From: Lytechinus variegatus
Taxonomy: Eukaryota > Echinodermata > Echinoidea > Temnopleuroida > Toxopneustidae
DNA: 64,000 nt
NCBI RefSeq assembly: GCF_018143015.1
Contig: NC_054748.1
Coordinates: 21,555,406-21,619,405, forward strand
Direction of reading: 5' to 3'
In this document: piece after piece, positions 34,901 through 45,810 of the stretch
Layout: each line of letters begins with the position of its first letter
How positions within the stretch are numbered: position 1 is the first letter of the stretch
Translations under genes and position numbers: made by a program
The notes under the pieces: generated by a model
What the model was told of the DNA's origin: nothing
Seen by the model: only the letters and a program-made list of their open reading frames with translations
Databases searched by the model: none

Positions 34901-37900
34901 TCGGATTATTATCTTTTAAAGTTTGTCATTAACGTAAGATCTAAAAAAAATGAAATGTGTGTTTATGAAGTCAGTGGCGTACAGACAGGGAGGCTTGGGG
35001 CGCTTGCTCCCGCCCCGACCCCCCCCCCCCCAAAAAAAAAAATAAAATAAAATAAATAGATGAATTAATGAAAAACGGGACCAAGGCAAACAAAAAAAGA
35101 GAAAAGGAGAAAAAAGAGTCAAGTAAAAAAAAATATGCCAAAATCTATCACAAAATGGATTCTTTGTAATAAAGACTGTCGAAACTTTTGCTCCCTCGCT
35201 TCGATCGCTCTGTTTTTCAAATGAAATTTGCGCGATAAAGCCCCTGCTCCTTCATTTTTGATGGTTTGTTGTGGTTTAGATGGTGATGGTTCTGTGAGAT
35301 AACATGGTTCGAATCCTGGTTTGAAATACCCAAGCATGTCTGTTATGTGTTTTCTTGTGCAGAGGTGTGTTTGATTCCATGTTAATAAGGTTAATAAGGT
35401 GTATGTAAACCCACTCATCGCCACGGGAAAAAAGGCAGAGAAACAGGGACTTTCAAAATTGTGTCATTTCGCAGCTTTTGAATTTTGACCTTGCCTCACA
35501 TTTCAGGGAACTGCACCTCCATGTGAACCATAATCATATCACATATGGTATCATTTTTATGATGATTAAATGATATATTCATTAGCATCAATTGCACATT
35601 AATATTCACTAAAACCGAGGAGGGATTATCGCTCAAAGTCAGATTTTCAAACTTCTTTTGAGGAATTTATCTCCCATGCGTAAATTCTGTCTCTGATCTT
35701 AGATAATTAAGTACGAATTCTAATCATCACCAGATTTCGGTAGTAAAGAATATGAGGTAAAACAAAGACGGATCAGGAAGGCCGCCATCGATAAACAACT
35801 TTGGGCTGTTCTACTTGACTCCTGTTCCTTATAACCCCATTTCATTACTAATAAAATATCAGAAACAAAGAAATAGATATATTTCGATTAAATTTTTGAT
35901 CAGTAGTGCTGACCTTTGTTGAGAGCCGGAAGCCATTCGTCAGGGTAATGGACAATGAGAGTTGATTTTGTTTATTAAGTATTCAACACAAATTATTAAG
36001 TATTTAACACAAAATTATTAAGTATTTACCACAAAATTGAGATGACAATACCGTCTCGGGTATCTAAATGATCTACTTCTTCAAGGCGAGACACCTTGCC
36101 GCAAGTTACTTACTGAATCATAAATGTATATTCCATTTTCTTTTGACCTTCTCAACGTTGGAACTTCATAGGGTTTAAATAGCATGGGGTGCGAGAAATA
36201 AGGCAAACACATATTCATTCTCGGGAGCTTTGCAACGCACTATGACAGAAATATCCGAATAATACAAGAATAGTATAATTGTGTAAAAATAAATATATGA
36301 CTTATCAGATTCTGACACAATTGATTTTAAGTTACAATTTATAAAATGTAATGTTTGATACATGATATTAATTTGAAGGGAGGGTATATCCCCCCCCCCC
36401 CCCCGTCACCACTTATGATTTTCAATCCGCCATAAATGAATGAAGTTCTAGTTATAGGGAGAAAAAGAATGCGTTTATTAGTCATAAAAGGGTCGGACAG
36501 CGCCCTCACTTTTAAATCAAAATGTTTGAGAACCAAAGGTGTCAGATTTCGTCAGATACAATTTACCACTGTACATCTTCCATGCATTTATATTTTGATA
36601 AAGATGTTTGCTATTGATCTATCAATTTTGTCATGTTTTCCATGTATTTTGTATAACATTCATGCATTACTAGGGACTTTGACGGCGCCTGTGGAGAAAT
36701 CCATTTACTTAATCTAATTGGATTACATGTTTGCCTAAAATCAATTTAGTATGACTGATAATAATCATCATTTTTGTGAAAAGGGTAACTTGATATTTTG
36801 TTTCTAATATCGTGTTGTAATGCTAATGGCATTTGAGCAGTGGTCCCAATATACTAAATGTAATTCGAAACCTTTGGAGGATCTCTGAATTTTACATTCT
36901 ATTAAAACATTATGATTGACAGCATTTCGTTGCGATTAAATTCTAGAACTCATTTAACAATTCACCATTATGTCAATCGAAATCATGGCGTATGTACATT
37001 TCGTACTCATAGAGTGGTGGGAGGCAAAAACGATTATACATTTTTGAATAAACTCGAAAACGAGTGAACAAAGCGACCGAGCAAGTCATGTGAGTGCGTT
37101 GCATTTACTAAAGTGGCATTAACAGATTGCATGCATATATTTGATAAATTTTGTGAACAGTTTCAGTAAAAAAAGGAAGCATACCCCCCCCCCCCGCTAC
37201 GTAAGACCATGTTTGAAATACGAGTTTCTTCTTTGTCTTTTCAAAAAAACTTGACTTGGGGGTCAAATGAGGTGAGGGAAACGTGTTTCGTTGACATTCG
37301 TCGTGGAATGAGCATGTAAGATCATATCACTGGGGAATAAAAGAAATATATGTATTCAGAGCTTATTCTTATCTGAAGACTTATTGACAATTAACATGAT
37401 AAATCTGGTATAACTGTAATTAAACGACTGAATATGTATATGTACTTCAGTGTTGATTGTGTGCACTCAATGTTTTCGGAACATTACGTTCAATTATTGT
37501 AGAGGTCAATAGTTATCGAATTTGACAGTGTTCACAATGACAGTTACATAACCTCTGTCGATTTCAAAGTATTACTGTGTATATATTTGTTTAAATAAAC
37601 GGTCGCTTACATAATATATCTGTCAAAAATTGTGGATTAAGTTGGTGAAAATAATATGGAAGTCTTATATTAGTTAATAAGAAATTGAATATAGCTCAGC
37701 AATCATTTCCAGGGAAAAAAGATCGATATAAGAAGGATGGGGAGTCTCCAAGATGAAAATAAAGAAAATAACGGAAGACTTTAACACCAACCCACAAAGT
37801 ATATTCTAGACCGAAATTTATTTTTTTAATGGTTCCATGAGACTTGCTCCGGCGACAGATCTATATTCCAATTACTAATCGAATGACGAGCTTCAACCCT
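31990..37900 (-). other. Intron of the minus-strand precursor gene, no coding signal seen
   Basis: AT-rich, with CT-rich stretches (32960-33255), C runs (34308, 35020, 36390, 37184), a lone hAT-type end CAGTGGCGTAC at 34975 and a 22-base tandem at 35970-36035 (AAGTATTTAACACAAAATTATT). I see no exon. Confidence 0.4.
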
Positions 37901-37920
37901 GGGTTTAACACTATACCCTA

Positions 37921-38149
37921 CACTGCAAAAACTGCGGTGTTGATTTATATCTGTCCACACCTGTCCAGAGAAGTATTGAAATAACACCAGTTTGGAATCA
38001 AACCGATGCTGTTTTAATACTAATTGGTGTTGTATAAACACATATCTGGTGTTAGACCCAAACCAAACTGGTGTTGTTTAACACTTCTCTGGTGTGGACA
38101 GATATATATTCCGGGCTGGTGTTAAATCAACACCGGAGTTTTTGCAGTG
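37921..38149. mobile_element. TA-flanked MITE, family 1 copy 2
   Basis: It starts CACTGCAAAAACTGCGGTG and ends CACCGGAGTTTTTGCAGTG with TA on each side. It is closely similar to 13152-13392. It lies in the first intron of the minus-strand precursor gene, about 200 bases past exon 1. Confidence 0.85.
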
Positions 38150-38360
38150 TATACCCTAAACCTATATCCCACTGCCACCCCAATCCTAAACCTACATCTT
38201 AGATGAAATTAAACCCTGAGCAACGTTGCAGGGGCATATGTCGTGTCACCAAAAAGGTTTTAAATAACGATAAGTCAAATTTCTTGCAACTCCTAGATGG
38301 TATTCAGGGAACTTAAGAAAAAAAAGCTATGATTAAAGATAACGATAGGGTTGAACTTAC

Positions 38361-38510
38361 CCTTGCGTAGTACTGTTAGATGGTCACTGGTATCTAGTGT
38401 CGTCGCCGGGAACAAATATAATTCGTTGAATCAAATTTATTCTTGTAATTAACAATCTTCTCTCTTTTAAATCGAATCCAGTGACTCCCTCTCCGCCCGA
38501 TCATCTAATG
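38361..38510 (-). other. Predicted 5' UTR exon 1 of the minus-strand precursor gene
   Basis: A consensus donor (CTACGCAAGG then GTAAGTTC) lies at 38360, about 170 bases downstream of the TATA box. The start is an estimate, 25-30 bases below the TATA box. It would splice to the acceptor at 31562. There is no direct evidence for the join. Confidence 0.5.
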
Positions 38511-38533
38511 CCAAATTAAGAAGTAGGTTTTAG

Positions 38534-38625
38534 TTTATAATCTTTTCCTTGGTTTGTTCTTGTGACGTCAGCATGAGCCGAACCAATCAGAGGCTATGAT
38601 CTGCATGTTTGCTCGGGGCGGAGGA
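38534..38625 (-). promoter_or_regulatory. Promoter with TATA box, full CRE, CCAAT and GC box
   Basis: On the minus strand TATAAA is at 38539-38534. Upstream of it are a perfect palindromic CRE, TGACGTCA (38573-38580), an inverted CCAAT box (38583-38587) and a GGGGCGGAG GC box (about 38615-38623). These are in the order and spacing of a pol II core promoter. A full CRE suggests cAMP/CREB control, common among neuropeptide genes. That link to regulation is inference. Confidence 0.6.
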
Positions 38626-38942
38626 AGAGGAGCATGCAAGTAGTTCGACGGTGTTCGGAAGTTGTTCACAACGACTTAGTGGGCACTGACGAGGGCGACA
38701 ATGAAGGCTTAACATGGGGTCTTTCCTGTAGAACACCCCCCTTCTCTCTCTCTCTCTAACCACTTTCCTCTTATTGTGTTAAACTGATCCGTCCATGAAT
38801 TAAGTGTGTTTAAACGTCTTGCACTCTGTCTCAAACGCTCTCCTCCCATCTCTCTATAAATCCCATCTACTTATTCTCATCCTTTTGAAACCGTCATCCA
38901 ACATGATAATTTCATATCCTTGTATGCATAGGGAAGATATGG

Positions 38943-39195
38943 GTGCGGGTTGTGGCTCAGTATATAAGTCTTCGGACTTTGAACGTTAAGACTCGGGGTT
39001 CGAATCCCGCCGCTGCACTCGCGTCCTTTAGCAAGCCGTTTATCTACATTTGCCACTCTCCCCCCAGGTGTAGTAAATTGGTAAATGGTTAGATGTACTT
39101 CCTTTAATGCTCGAGCGTCCGATCGGGATATTCGGGAATAATGTATACAGCGGTTAGAATATGATATTAAGCGCTAGAAATATGTTTGATATAGA
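38943..39195 (+). mobile_element. tRNA-derived SINE, family B, copy 3
   Basis: A box TGGCTCAGTATATAAG and B box GGTTCGAATCC are followed by CGTTTATCTACATTTGCCAC and TTAAGCGCTAGAAATATG. It is diverged from the copy at 30592 by scattered changes. Confidence 0.8.
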
Positions 39196-39237
39196 ACTGG
39201 AAACATATTACATTAAGGTGGGGGAGGTGATGACTAC

Positions 39238-39765
39238 GGAGCCTTTAAAGTGACATCGACTTGACGACTTGTCGAGATACTTTATCTTGCCGTGTCGACA
39301 TAAAAACCTTGCTATGTATCTCGCCAAGTCGACTTATAAAAGGTTATGTGTAGACATGGCGAGATACGTTTTCTTGCCAAGTTGACTTATACAGATTATG
39401 TCAACATGGCGAGATATTTTATCTTGCCAAGTAGACTTATATAAAAAGTCATGTGTCAACTTTTCGAAATATATGAAGTCTCACCGAGCCTTTGATATTT
39501 CATATCTTGCCATGTCGACATAAAATGTTTTATAAGTCGACTTGGCAAGATAAAATATTTCGCTATGTTGACATACATGTATAACGTTTTATAAGTCAAC
39601 TTGGCAAGAATCCGTATCTCGCCATGTCGACATATAACTTTCTATAAGTCTTCTTGGCGGGATAATACAGCTGGCCATGTCGACCTAATTAATGTGATTA
39701 TGTTAACATGGCAAGATAAAGTATCTCGCCACGTCGTCAAGTCGATTGCACTTTAAAGACCCCGT
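39238..39765. mobile_element. Palindromic element made of alternating short repeats
   Basis: The ends CTTTAAAGTGACATCGACTTG and CAAGTCGATTGCACTTTAAAG are inverted. In between, a unit of about 40 bases (CGAGATA, CTTGCCAAGTCGACTTATA, ATGTCGACATGGCGAGATA) alternates in both directions around 12 times. No coding content. Confidence 0.8.
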
Positions 39766-39779
39766 AGGTGACAAACCAG

Positions 39780-40790
39780 CCCATAAGCTAATTTTAAACT
39801 CAATTAGAGATTAAATTATTACAACATGGGACTTCCGGGGAAAAAATAAATAGTTAAAATCGCCTTCCTTTCAATGCGAAAATTGTTTATTTAGGATCTT
39901 AATCACACTCCCTTTAGGGTGATTTAACATCTCCTGAGAGTAGATTTCAGTTATTTTTTTATCAACTAGCATTTCTTTTAAAAAATGCGAATTTCGCATA
40001 ATAAACCTAATAACAAACCCAATCATATGTATGAGGATATATGCCTACAGTTAATGTGATTAATGATAGATTAATTATTTCCAATAGTAGATTCATCTTA
40101 GTTTTGTCCACTTTACTTTGGTTGGCTTTCTTGTCTACTCTCTCTTTGGAAATGGGGGTATAAGAACACATAAATAAATACACTTGATACAGCTAATTGA
40201 CCCCAGTCCCTTTTCTAAGTGAATAAACATGGTCACGCGAACTCAAGGGTTAAGGGATAGAAATACATGTACATCATTCTCCTCCACTATACATCATTAG
40301 ATCACCCAGGCACAATGCAGGCATATATAACCCCCGCGAATACGGCTCAATTGCTTATATTCGCTTAATAACTAAAATACCAGATGAATAACAATGTGTA
40401 TAAGTGTAAAAATATTTTCTGAAATCATATGTAGGTATTAAGATTCCGTTATGGCTATTTATGTGGTCAGTGAACTCGAATCAGATAGTCGAGCTGTTGT
40501 TCCTCTCCCTTAGATAATAAGAATCATAGACACGATATAGATTTTAATGGATTAGTAATCGAATCACTTTCCTAAGATTTATATACGAAAAAAAACCCAA
40601 GGCAGGCAAAAATTAGGTCGGGGTATTATATGACCACAGTTTTATATTTGTAGCGTTTTTGAACGAAGGTTCTCATCCGCCTTATTTTACTCAAATTAAT
40701 TTAATGTTAAATAGTAGAACTATATACTATGTCAAAATGTAATTTTTACTGTTGAATTGTTCATACAGGTATGAAATTCTGGAGGGGATT
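39780..40790. other. AT-rich intergenic DNA, no supported gene
   Basis: No coding signal, repeat family or splice pair was recognised on either strand. Confidence 0.4.
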
Positions 40791-40797
40791 TCAGATA

Positions 40798-41095
40798 GTG
40801 TTCCCAGCTGTGAGCTTACTGTGAACACACTATGAATACAATGTGAGCAAATTGTGATCCCACTGTGAAAACACTGGGAACATACTGTGAACACACTTTG
40901 AACGCACATCGAACATCCTGTGGGTGCACGCACTATGGGCAAACTGTGAACGCACTGTGACCGCAATGTGAACACACTGTACAAACCGTGAACGCACTGT
41001 GACTGCACTGTGAAGACACTATGATTACAAAGTGACTACATTATGAACACTCTGTGAATACACTGAGACACTGTGCACACAGAACATACTGTGTC
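40798..41095. repeat. ACTGTGAACAC minisatellite, locus 2
   Basis: About 25 degenerate units like those at 3628-3970. The minus-strand ORF over it, rich in SQCVHS and SVFTV, is produced by the repeat. Confidence 0.8.
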
Positions 41096-41210
41096 ACATA
41101 CTATTGGACCAGTGGCGTACCGTGGGTCACGGCATTGGGGGGGCACCAGCAAATTTTTTTAGGCACTTAGGGACCGCGCGAAGCGCGCTCAGTTGTCAGG
41201 TATACTGACC

Positions 41211-41312
41211 CATAGGCGGCGGAAGCGGGGGGGACAGGGGGGACTTGTCCCCCCTAAATTTGGGGAGGGGGGACGGTCCCCCCCCCCTAAATTTTTAGTT
41301 GATGACCTTTTT

Positions 41313-41343
<31 letters not shown>

Positions 41344-41474
41344 TTTTGCTTGTCAATTTATTTTCCTACACCCTCCCTGAAATTTTTGGGTTGAGACTCT
41401 TTTTTTTTTTTTTTTTGCTTGTCAAAAAAATTTTGGTTGTCCCCTCCTAAAATTTTTTGCTTCCGCCGCCAATG
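41211..41474. mobile_element. Nested hAT-like MITE with its own 8-bp duplication
   Basis: The ends CATAGGCGGCGGAAGC and GCTTCCGCCGCCAATG are inverted with one mismatch. TACTGACC is duplicated at 41203-41210 and 41475-41482. The interior has long T tracts and CCCCCCTAAATTTTT blocks. It inserted into the larger element after that element arrived. Confidence 0.88.
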
Positions 41475-41545
41475 TACTGACCTAACAAGATATTTTATGG
41501 ACATGCAGTGCCATTAAACGGATATGTATCTCACTGATTAAATAA

Positions 41546-42008
41546 TGCGAGCGCGAAGCGCGAGCTGAAAATTTTTGATATTCAGAGCTAAAAAGGGACA
41601 TTATAAGCAATTTGGTTTAAATCACGATACGTTACTGTCTCGCTAAACAAACAGTGCGAGCGCGAAGCGCGAGCTAAAATTTTTGTGTATATATTGACCC
41701 TAAACAGGGAAATTTTAAGGACTATATGCCAGAATCCATTAGGAGTATAAATATCTCACCATAGTCATCTAATGCTAGTGCCATCCTTTGCTGATTTTGT
41801 TAGAAAACACATGAAGTACTTTTTGAAGTAATTGTAATCATGATTATCATACGCATCTCACTAATCAAATACTGCGAGCGCGAAGCGCGAGCTGAAAAAT
41901 TATGTAGGAAATTCAGACCTGAAGAGGGGCATTCTAAGGCTTATTTGTGGACATTCACTAAGACACTACGTATTTCACTAACCAAGTGATGCGAGCGCGA
42001 AGCGCGAG
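41546..42008. repeat. Spaced repeats of TGCGAGCGCGAAGCGCGAGCT
   Basis: Four strong copies begin near 41546, 41655, 41873 and 41990, each preceded by a TCACTAA or ACTAATCAAA-type lead and followed by GAA and a T run. Weaker forms occur near 41174 and 42098. The core GCGAGCGCGAAGCGCGAGC is almost palindromic. Confidence 0.8.
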
Positions 42009-42564
42009 CTGAACATTTTTTATATTCAGATGAGAAAAATCAGACGTTTTAAGGACTGATTTAAGTTCATGAAGAGCAGAAATCTCACCAATCTACTTAT
42101 GCGAACGTTAGCACGGACAGGAAATGTTTTATATTAAGACCTTAAATTAGGGCAATCACAAGAAGTCATAGAAAAGAAGAATATGTCACTACGTAAAACA
42201 ATAATAACTCGAATTACGAGGAAATATATTTGTTGTATATTAATTTGAAAACGGGATGTTTTAGTACAACAGGATTATTTATATAGTTAAACAGTCTATG
42301 CTTGCACCAGGAACAACACGAACAATGAAGACATGCACAATGAAGCAAATAATGTTTTATAAAGTTATGAAAAAATGCTTTTATAACATAACATTATAAT
42401 GAACAATAATTTCTTCTTTCCCAACTACGTTTCTTTTCCCTTTTCCCTCTTTTTCTCCTTTTCCCCGTTTTTTTTTTTTGGCCAGCCGATGGGGGGGCAC
42501 GATGGGGGGGGGGGGGGCACGTGCCCCCCCCCATGCCCCCCGTAGTTACGCCACTGTATTGGAC

Positions 42565-44740
42565 CCTTTGTTATTACCAGCAAGGATAATAAGGCCACCT
42601 TTACTGAATAGCGTTTATCTATTCCCATAAGTCACTGTCGAGTAAATGCGTAAATTTGAAAATCTCTCGACGTACACTCCTGGGCGATACAGGCATTGAT
42701 GTTTGTCCAATTTATAAAAAAAAGATCTTCATATCAACTGCCAGGATGCCATTCGAGTCACATAAATTTCATTTGTTTCGAGCCATTAATGGGATAACGG
42801 GGCGTCTTTTGCAATCAGAAAATATCTTCGAAAGCAGCATGCCTCGAATATTTTTAGCTGAATTAATTCTGATATTTAGCATCGGGCTTTCCCTTTCAGC
42901 TTGATTGTCTATAAGTGTCGGTTCCGTCCATGGCCAGAATAATTAATGTCATTATTTCACGCCTATTTTTGTTTTAAATGAACATATATCGTATTTTGTA
43001 CATAATCACCTTCATAATCATCACGCCACGCTTCGTAAGTTCGATCATACTCCATTGCTTATTGATGAACAAGGAAAGATATATGTACATTATAATTTTG
43101 AAAAAGAGACTTGGATGGGGCCGACAATAGGTGTCAAAGAGAAAGAGAAAGCATTTTGCAAAACAAAAAAAATCCAGAATGACGCCACTTTTAACGCTAT
43201 TTTGTTAGAATTACCTTTTCTCAAAATATTTTTTGCTTTTCCACAATAACTCACACCATGAATTATATTTCAAGTAGGATATAGTGTTATTTTTTTTAAA
43301 TCACATTTTCATATTTCCCTTTATAATCTGCATGTATTTTCTCAAACAATAAATAAGAAAATCGAACTTAACAGTGAAATATGGGTTGCTCTTTTTATAT
43401 CGGAAACGTTTGTTCCGGATAAACCATAAAAAAGTGTGGTCGGATAACGTTGATTTATATTCACTTTTGTAACTTTGTTTTATAACAATTTGGTTAAAGA
43501 ATATCTGTCCATATGATGTCCCCAATATGACACAGTATTTTTGTTTCATTACATTTATTTGAATTTATTCCAGTACTATGCATTGATAAGTTCTCACATG
43601 GGACATAACAAAAGTTTCCATTAAACATGATAACATCTGATATATGCTCTAGTTGTGAATGAGCATTGTTGACGATCTCGAAAAAAAACATTAGTTCGCT
43701 CTTTAAATCATATAAAAGAAAACGTAGTGTAACTGTTTAAAAGTGGTGTAAAAGAAGTAGTGTAAAAGAAAGTACATTGGGGCGTTTACAATCGATCAAG
43801 CGCCCCGAAAGCATCAGAATAACATGTATGACTAACATCTACAAAGCAATTATATTGAAGCATCTATTCAGAAAAAAATATTAACATACAATGATACTGA
43901 TATACATTGCTTTTATTTCATTGATGTACATGGTAATTTTGGCAGGCCAGACAATACGGATCCCCTAAATGCATCGAAATGTTGTAACGTTTTTATTTTT
44001 GGAACATTAATTTTAGTGAGGATCAAACCAAATGGTGATATTAGAACCCTTTCAAACGTGGTTTCGGAATCAGGTAAAATCCGCATTCTCCCAGAACAAT
44101 GTAACGTTATACAACGAAATCATTTTGAGCATCGAAACGATCCGTTTTAAGAATCGCAAACATCGCTGAAGAGTCAATCAGTGAGGCCCGCTGATTCATA
44201 ACACCCCAGTGAGACGGTCATTGTCAAAATTGATATTTTTTCGAGCTGTTCTGGATGAACAATTCGGTAATTATCGGATTCAGATTGTAAGAGAGGATAG
44301 ACAAACACGGGGTTGGAGGAGCGAGGCTTTCATTGGCGATTCCGGGGAGATTTCAGCTGTAGTCTGGTTACGCGACTTGACGGGAGGGATCCCTGGAGGG
44401 GGTCACCCACACCCCTTGCATTACCCATCAGAGAACTCAGCGTGACTCGAATGATAGATTATCATGAAGAAAGAGTGTGCAGCATTTTCACCTTCGTTTC
44501 CTTATTTCGTCATATCCATCTTTTCTAACCCTCCTTTCCCGTTTTTATTCTTGTTTCGTCTTCTTCCCCTCCTTCGCCTCAGTTTCGTTCTTATTCATGT
44601 TCTTTTTGTATCTGTTGCACCCAGGGTTGTAACAGCAACAGTCAAACGCAACTCAAATTTTAAGCTAATGAAAATCATGCATTTGGGGTATAATTGGACC
44701 TGAATTCGATTTTCTTTTTTTCGAGTTGCATTTACCGGAA
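42565..44740. other. Intergenic DNA, no supported gene
   Basis: Short ORFs at 42656-42904, 43055-43249 and 44209-44445 have no recognisable domain and no paired splice sites. The plus-strand one at 44209 has a balanced composition and may be a degraded coding fragment. Confidence 0.35.
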
Positions 44741-44808
44741 CTATTTCTTCGAACGTACACTGAATGACGTTACTGTTCCCAGCCAACATGATCGATCCTC
44801 GTTCACGT
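44741..44808 (-). CDS. Candidate gene at 45 kb, possible last exon
   Basis: The acceptor AATTTACCACTTAG adjoins 44808 and has a poor pyrimidine tract. In phase 1 it reads D-VNEDRSCWLGTVTSFSVRSKK and stops at TAG. Another frame of the same stretch is also open for a while, which lowers confidence. Family not recognised. Confidence 0.3.
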
Positions 44809-44908
44809 CTAAGTGGTAAATTCCTCACTTAAAATCTTAATCGTAGAGGTTAAGACTGCATTCATCATTATTATCGTCACCATGATCATTATCGTCGCCG
44901 TGGTGGAG

Positions 44909-45050
44909 GTGCCGTGGCCGAATGATCTAAGGCGCCTGGCTATACACGAAAAAGTCCAAGGTTCGATCCCGGTCGCGGCAGCTATGCCCGTGAGCAAGGC
45001 ATTTAATCTACAATGCTCTTTTATCCTGCTTTCAAATAAATGGAAATGCT
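44909..45050 (+). mobile_element. tRNA-derived SINE, family A, copy 2
   Basis: GTGCCGTGGCCGAATGATCTAAGG supplies the A box and GGTTCGATCCC the B box, followed by GAGCAAGGCATTTAATCTAC and GCTCTTTTATCCTGCTTT. It matches 1810-1943. ORFs on both strands here are shadows. Confidence 0.8.
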
Positions 45051-45330
45051 ATATGCATTATTGGTAACTAGGTGTGAACTTGTTTTTTTTATATCTTCAT
45101 CTTCATCAATAGAATGTATAAATAGATTTTGAAAAAAATATATATGAATAAATAAATGAATAAAAAAATTAACAAGTGATGATCAGATAATCATGATAAG
45201 AATAATAGTAATAACATTAATAATGTCCAATAATTACACTAATCCATGAATTTATAACATCTACACTATGCTTTTACTCCATTGTGCTAAATACTTGGTA
45301 TCATAACGTGTCTTACCAATACATTTTTAC

Positions 45331-45378
45331 CAATCATGGTGCCAGTAGATGGTGCAAGCATAACATTATCTTTTTTTT
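45331..45378 (-). CDS. Candidate gene at 45 kb, possible small exon
   Basis: The acceptor GTTTTTATTTTGAAG adjoins 45378. In phase 1 to phase 1 it reads E-KKDNVMLAPSTGTMI. The donor at 45330 is GTAAAA. A stronger GTAAGA at 45316 would add GKNVL and change the phase to 0. Open in the frame set by the exon at 45480. Confidence 0.3.
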
Positions 45379-45479
45379 CTTCAAAATAAAAACAAAATTA
45401 CGTAAAAACGTGTATTATGACGGATGGATGAATTGTTCTCTTCTGTTTTATCAACACAATGTACGCCTAAACCGCTTAC

Positions 45480-45524
45480 CAGAAGGACTGTACGACCATG
45501 ATACAATGTCACCCAGTTCTATGT
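45480..45524 (-). CDS. Candidate gene at 45 kb, 45-base exon
   Basis: The acceptor TTTGACCTCTGGTTCAG adjoins 45524 and the donor is GTAAGC at 45479. In phase 1 to phase 1 it reads D-IELGDIVSWSYSPS. It is the only open frame here and fits the phase of the exon at 45602. Confidence 0.35.
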
Positions 45525-45601
45525 CTGAACCAGAGGTCAAATCAGATATATATAATTCACAAAGCAATCTTAGAAGTGACTCCTTGATTAATAGTGTATA
45601 C

Positions 45602-45810
45602 CGTTACATCCATTGTCTGTTTTGCATTGGTCATCCGCGGTGTTCTCTCTTAGAAACTTTTTCCATGAAACATTTACAAGTCGAATAGTGTCCCCGGTTT
45701 CATTAATATATTTCAATTCATGAATTTCAGGGGAGCCCTCGGTAGAGGGATATGAGATGCGCGTTTCCTCCTTCAATTTGGCGTTTTCCCACTGTTTTAA
45801 ATGACTGATA
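45602..45810 (-). CDS. Candidate gene at 45 kb, main exon
   Basis: The acceptor (CCTAAAAATATTCCCCTTATGTACAG) adjoins 45810 and the donor GTATAC is at 45601. It runs phase 2 to phase 1 and encodes 69 residues, ISHLKQWENAKLKEETRISY through QCKTDNGCN. Composition is protein-like, with two N-glycosylation sequons (NET, NVS) and two Cys, which suits an extracellular domain. The exon may extend to a stop at 45588 if the donor is not used. I cannot name the family, and the upstream exon is unknown. Confidence 0.4.

Larger units (their letters stand above)
41110..42556. mobile_element. 1.45 kb hAT-like element with 8-bp target duplication
   Basis: The ends CAGTGGCGTACC and GTTACGCCACTG are inverted. 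TATTGGAC is duplicated at 41102-41109 and 42557-42564, giving the 8 bp typical of hAT transposons. The interior holds a nested element (41211-41474), spaced copies of a GC-rich palindrome (41546-42008) and G/C runs near 42490-42540. No transposase ORF is visible, so it is non-autonomous. Confidence 0.9.

Noticed and set aside
40727..41008. Cys-containing ORF with repeated SQCVHS and SVFT units
   Set aside because: The periodicity is that of the ACTGTGAAC minisatellite in reverse; no start context or splice sites.
41546..42008. CRISPR-like array of spaced palindromic repeats
   Set aside because: Spacing is irregular, it sits inside a hAT-like element, and the genome is eukaryotic.
44209..44445. 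78-codon plus-strand ORF
   Set aside because: No domain, no paired splice sites; overlapping frames equally open.
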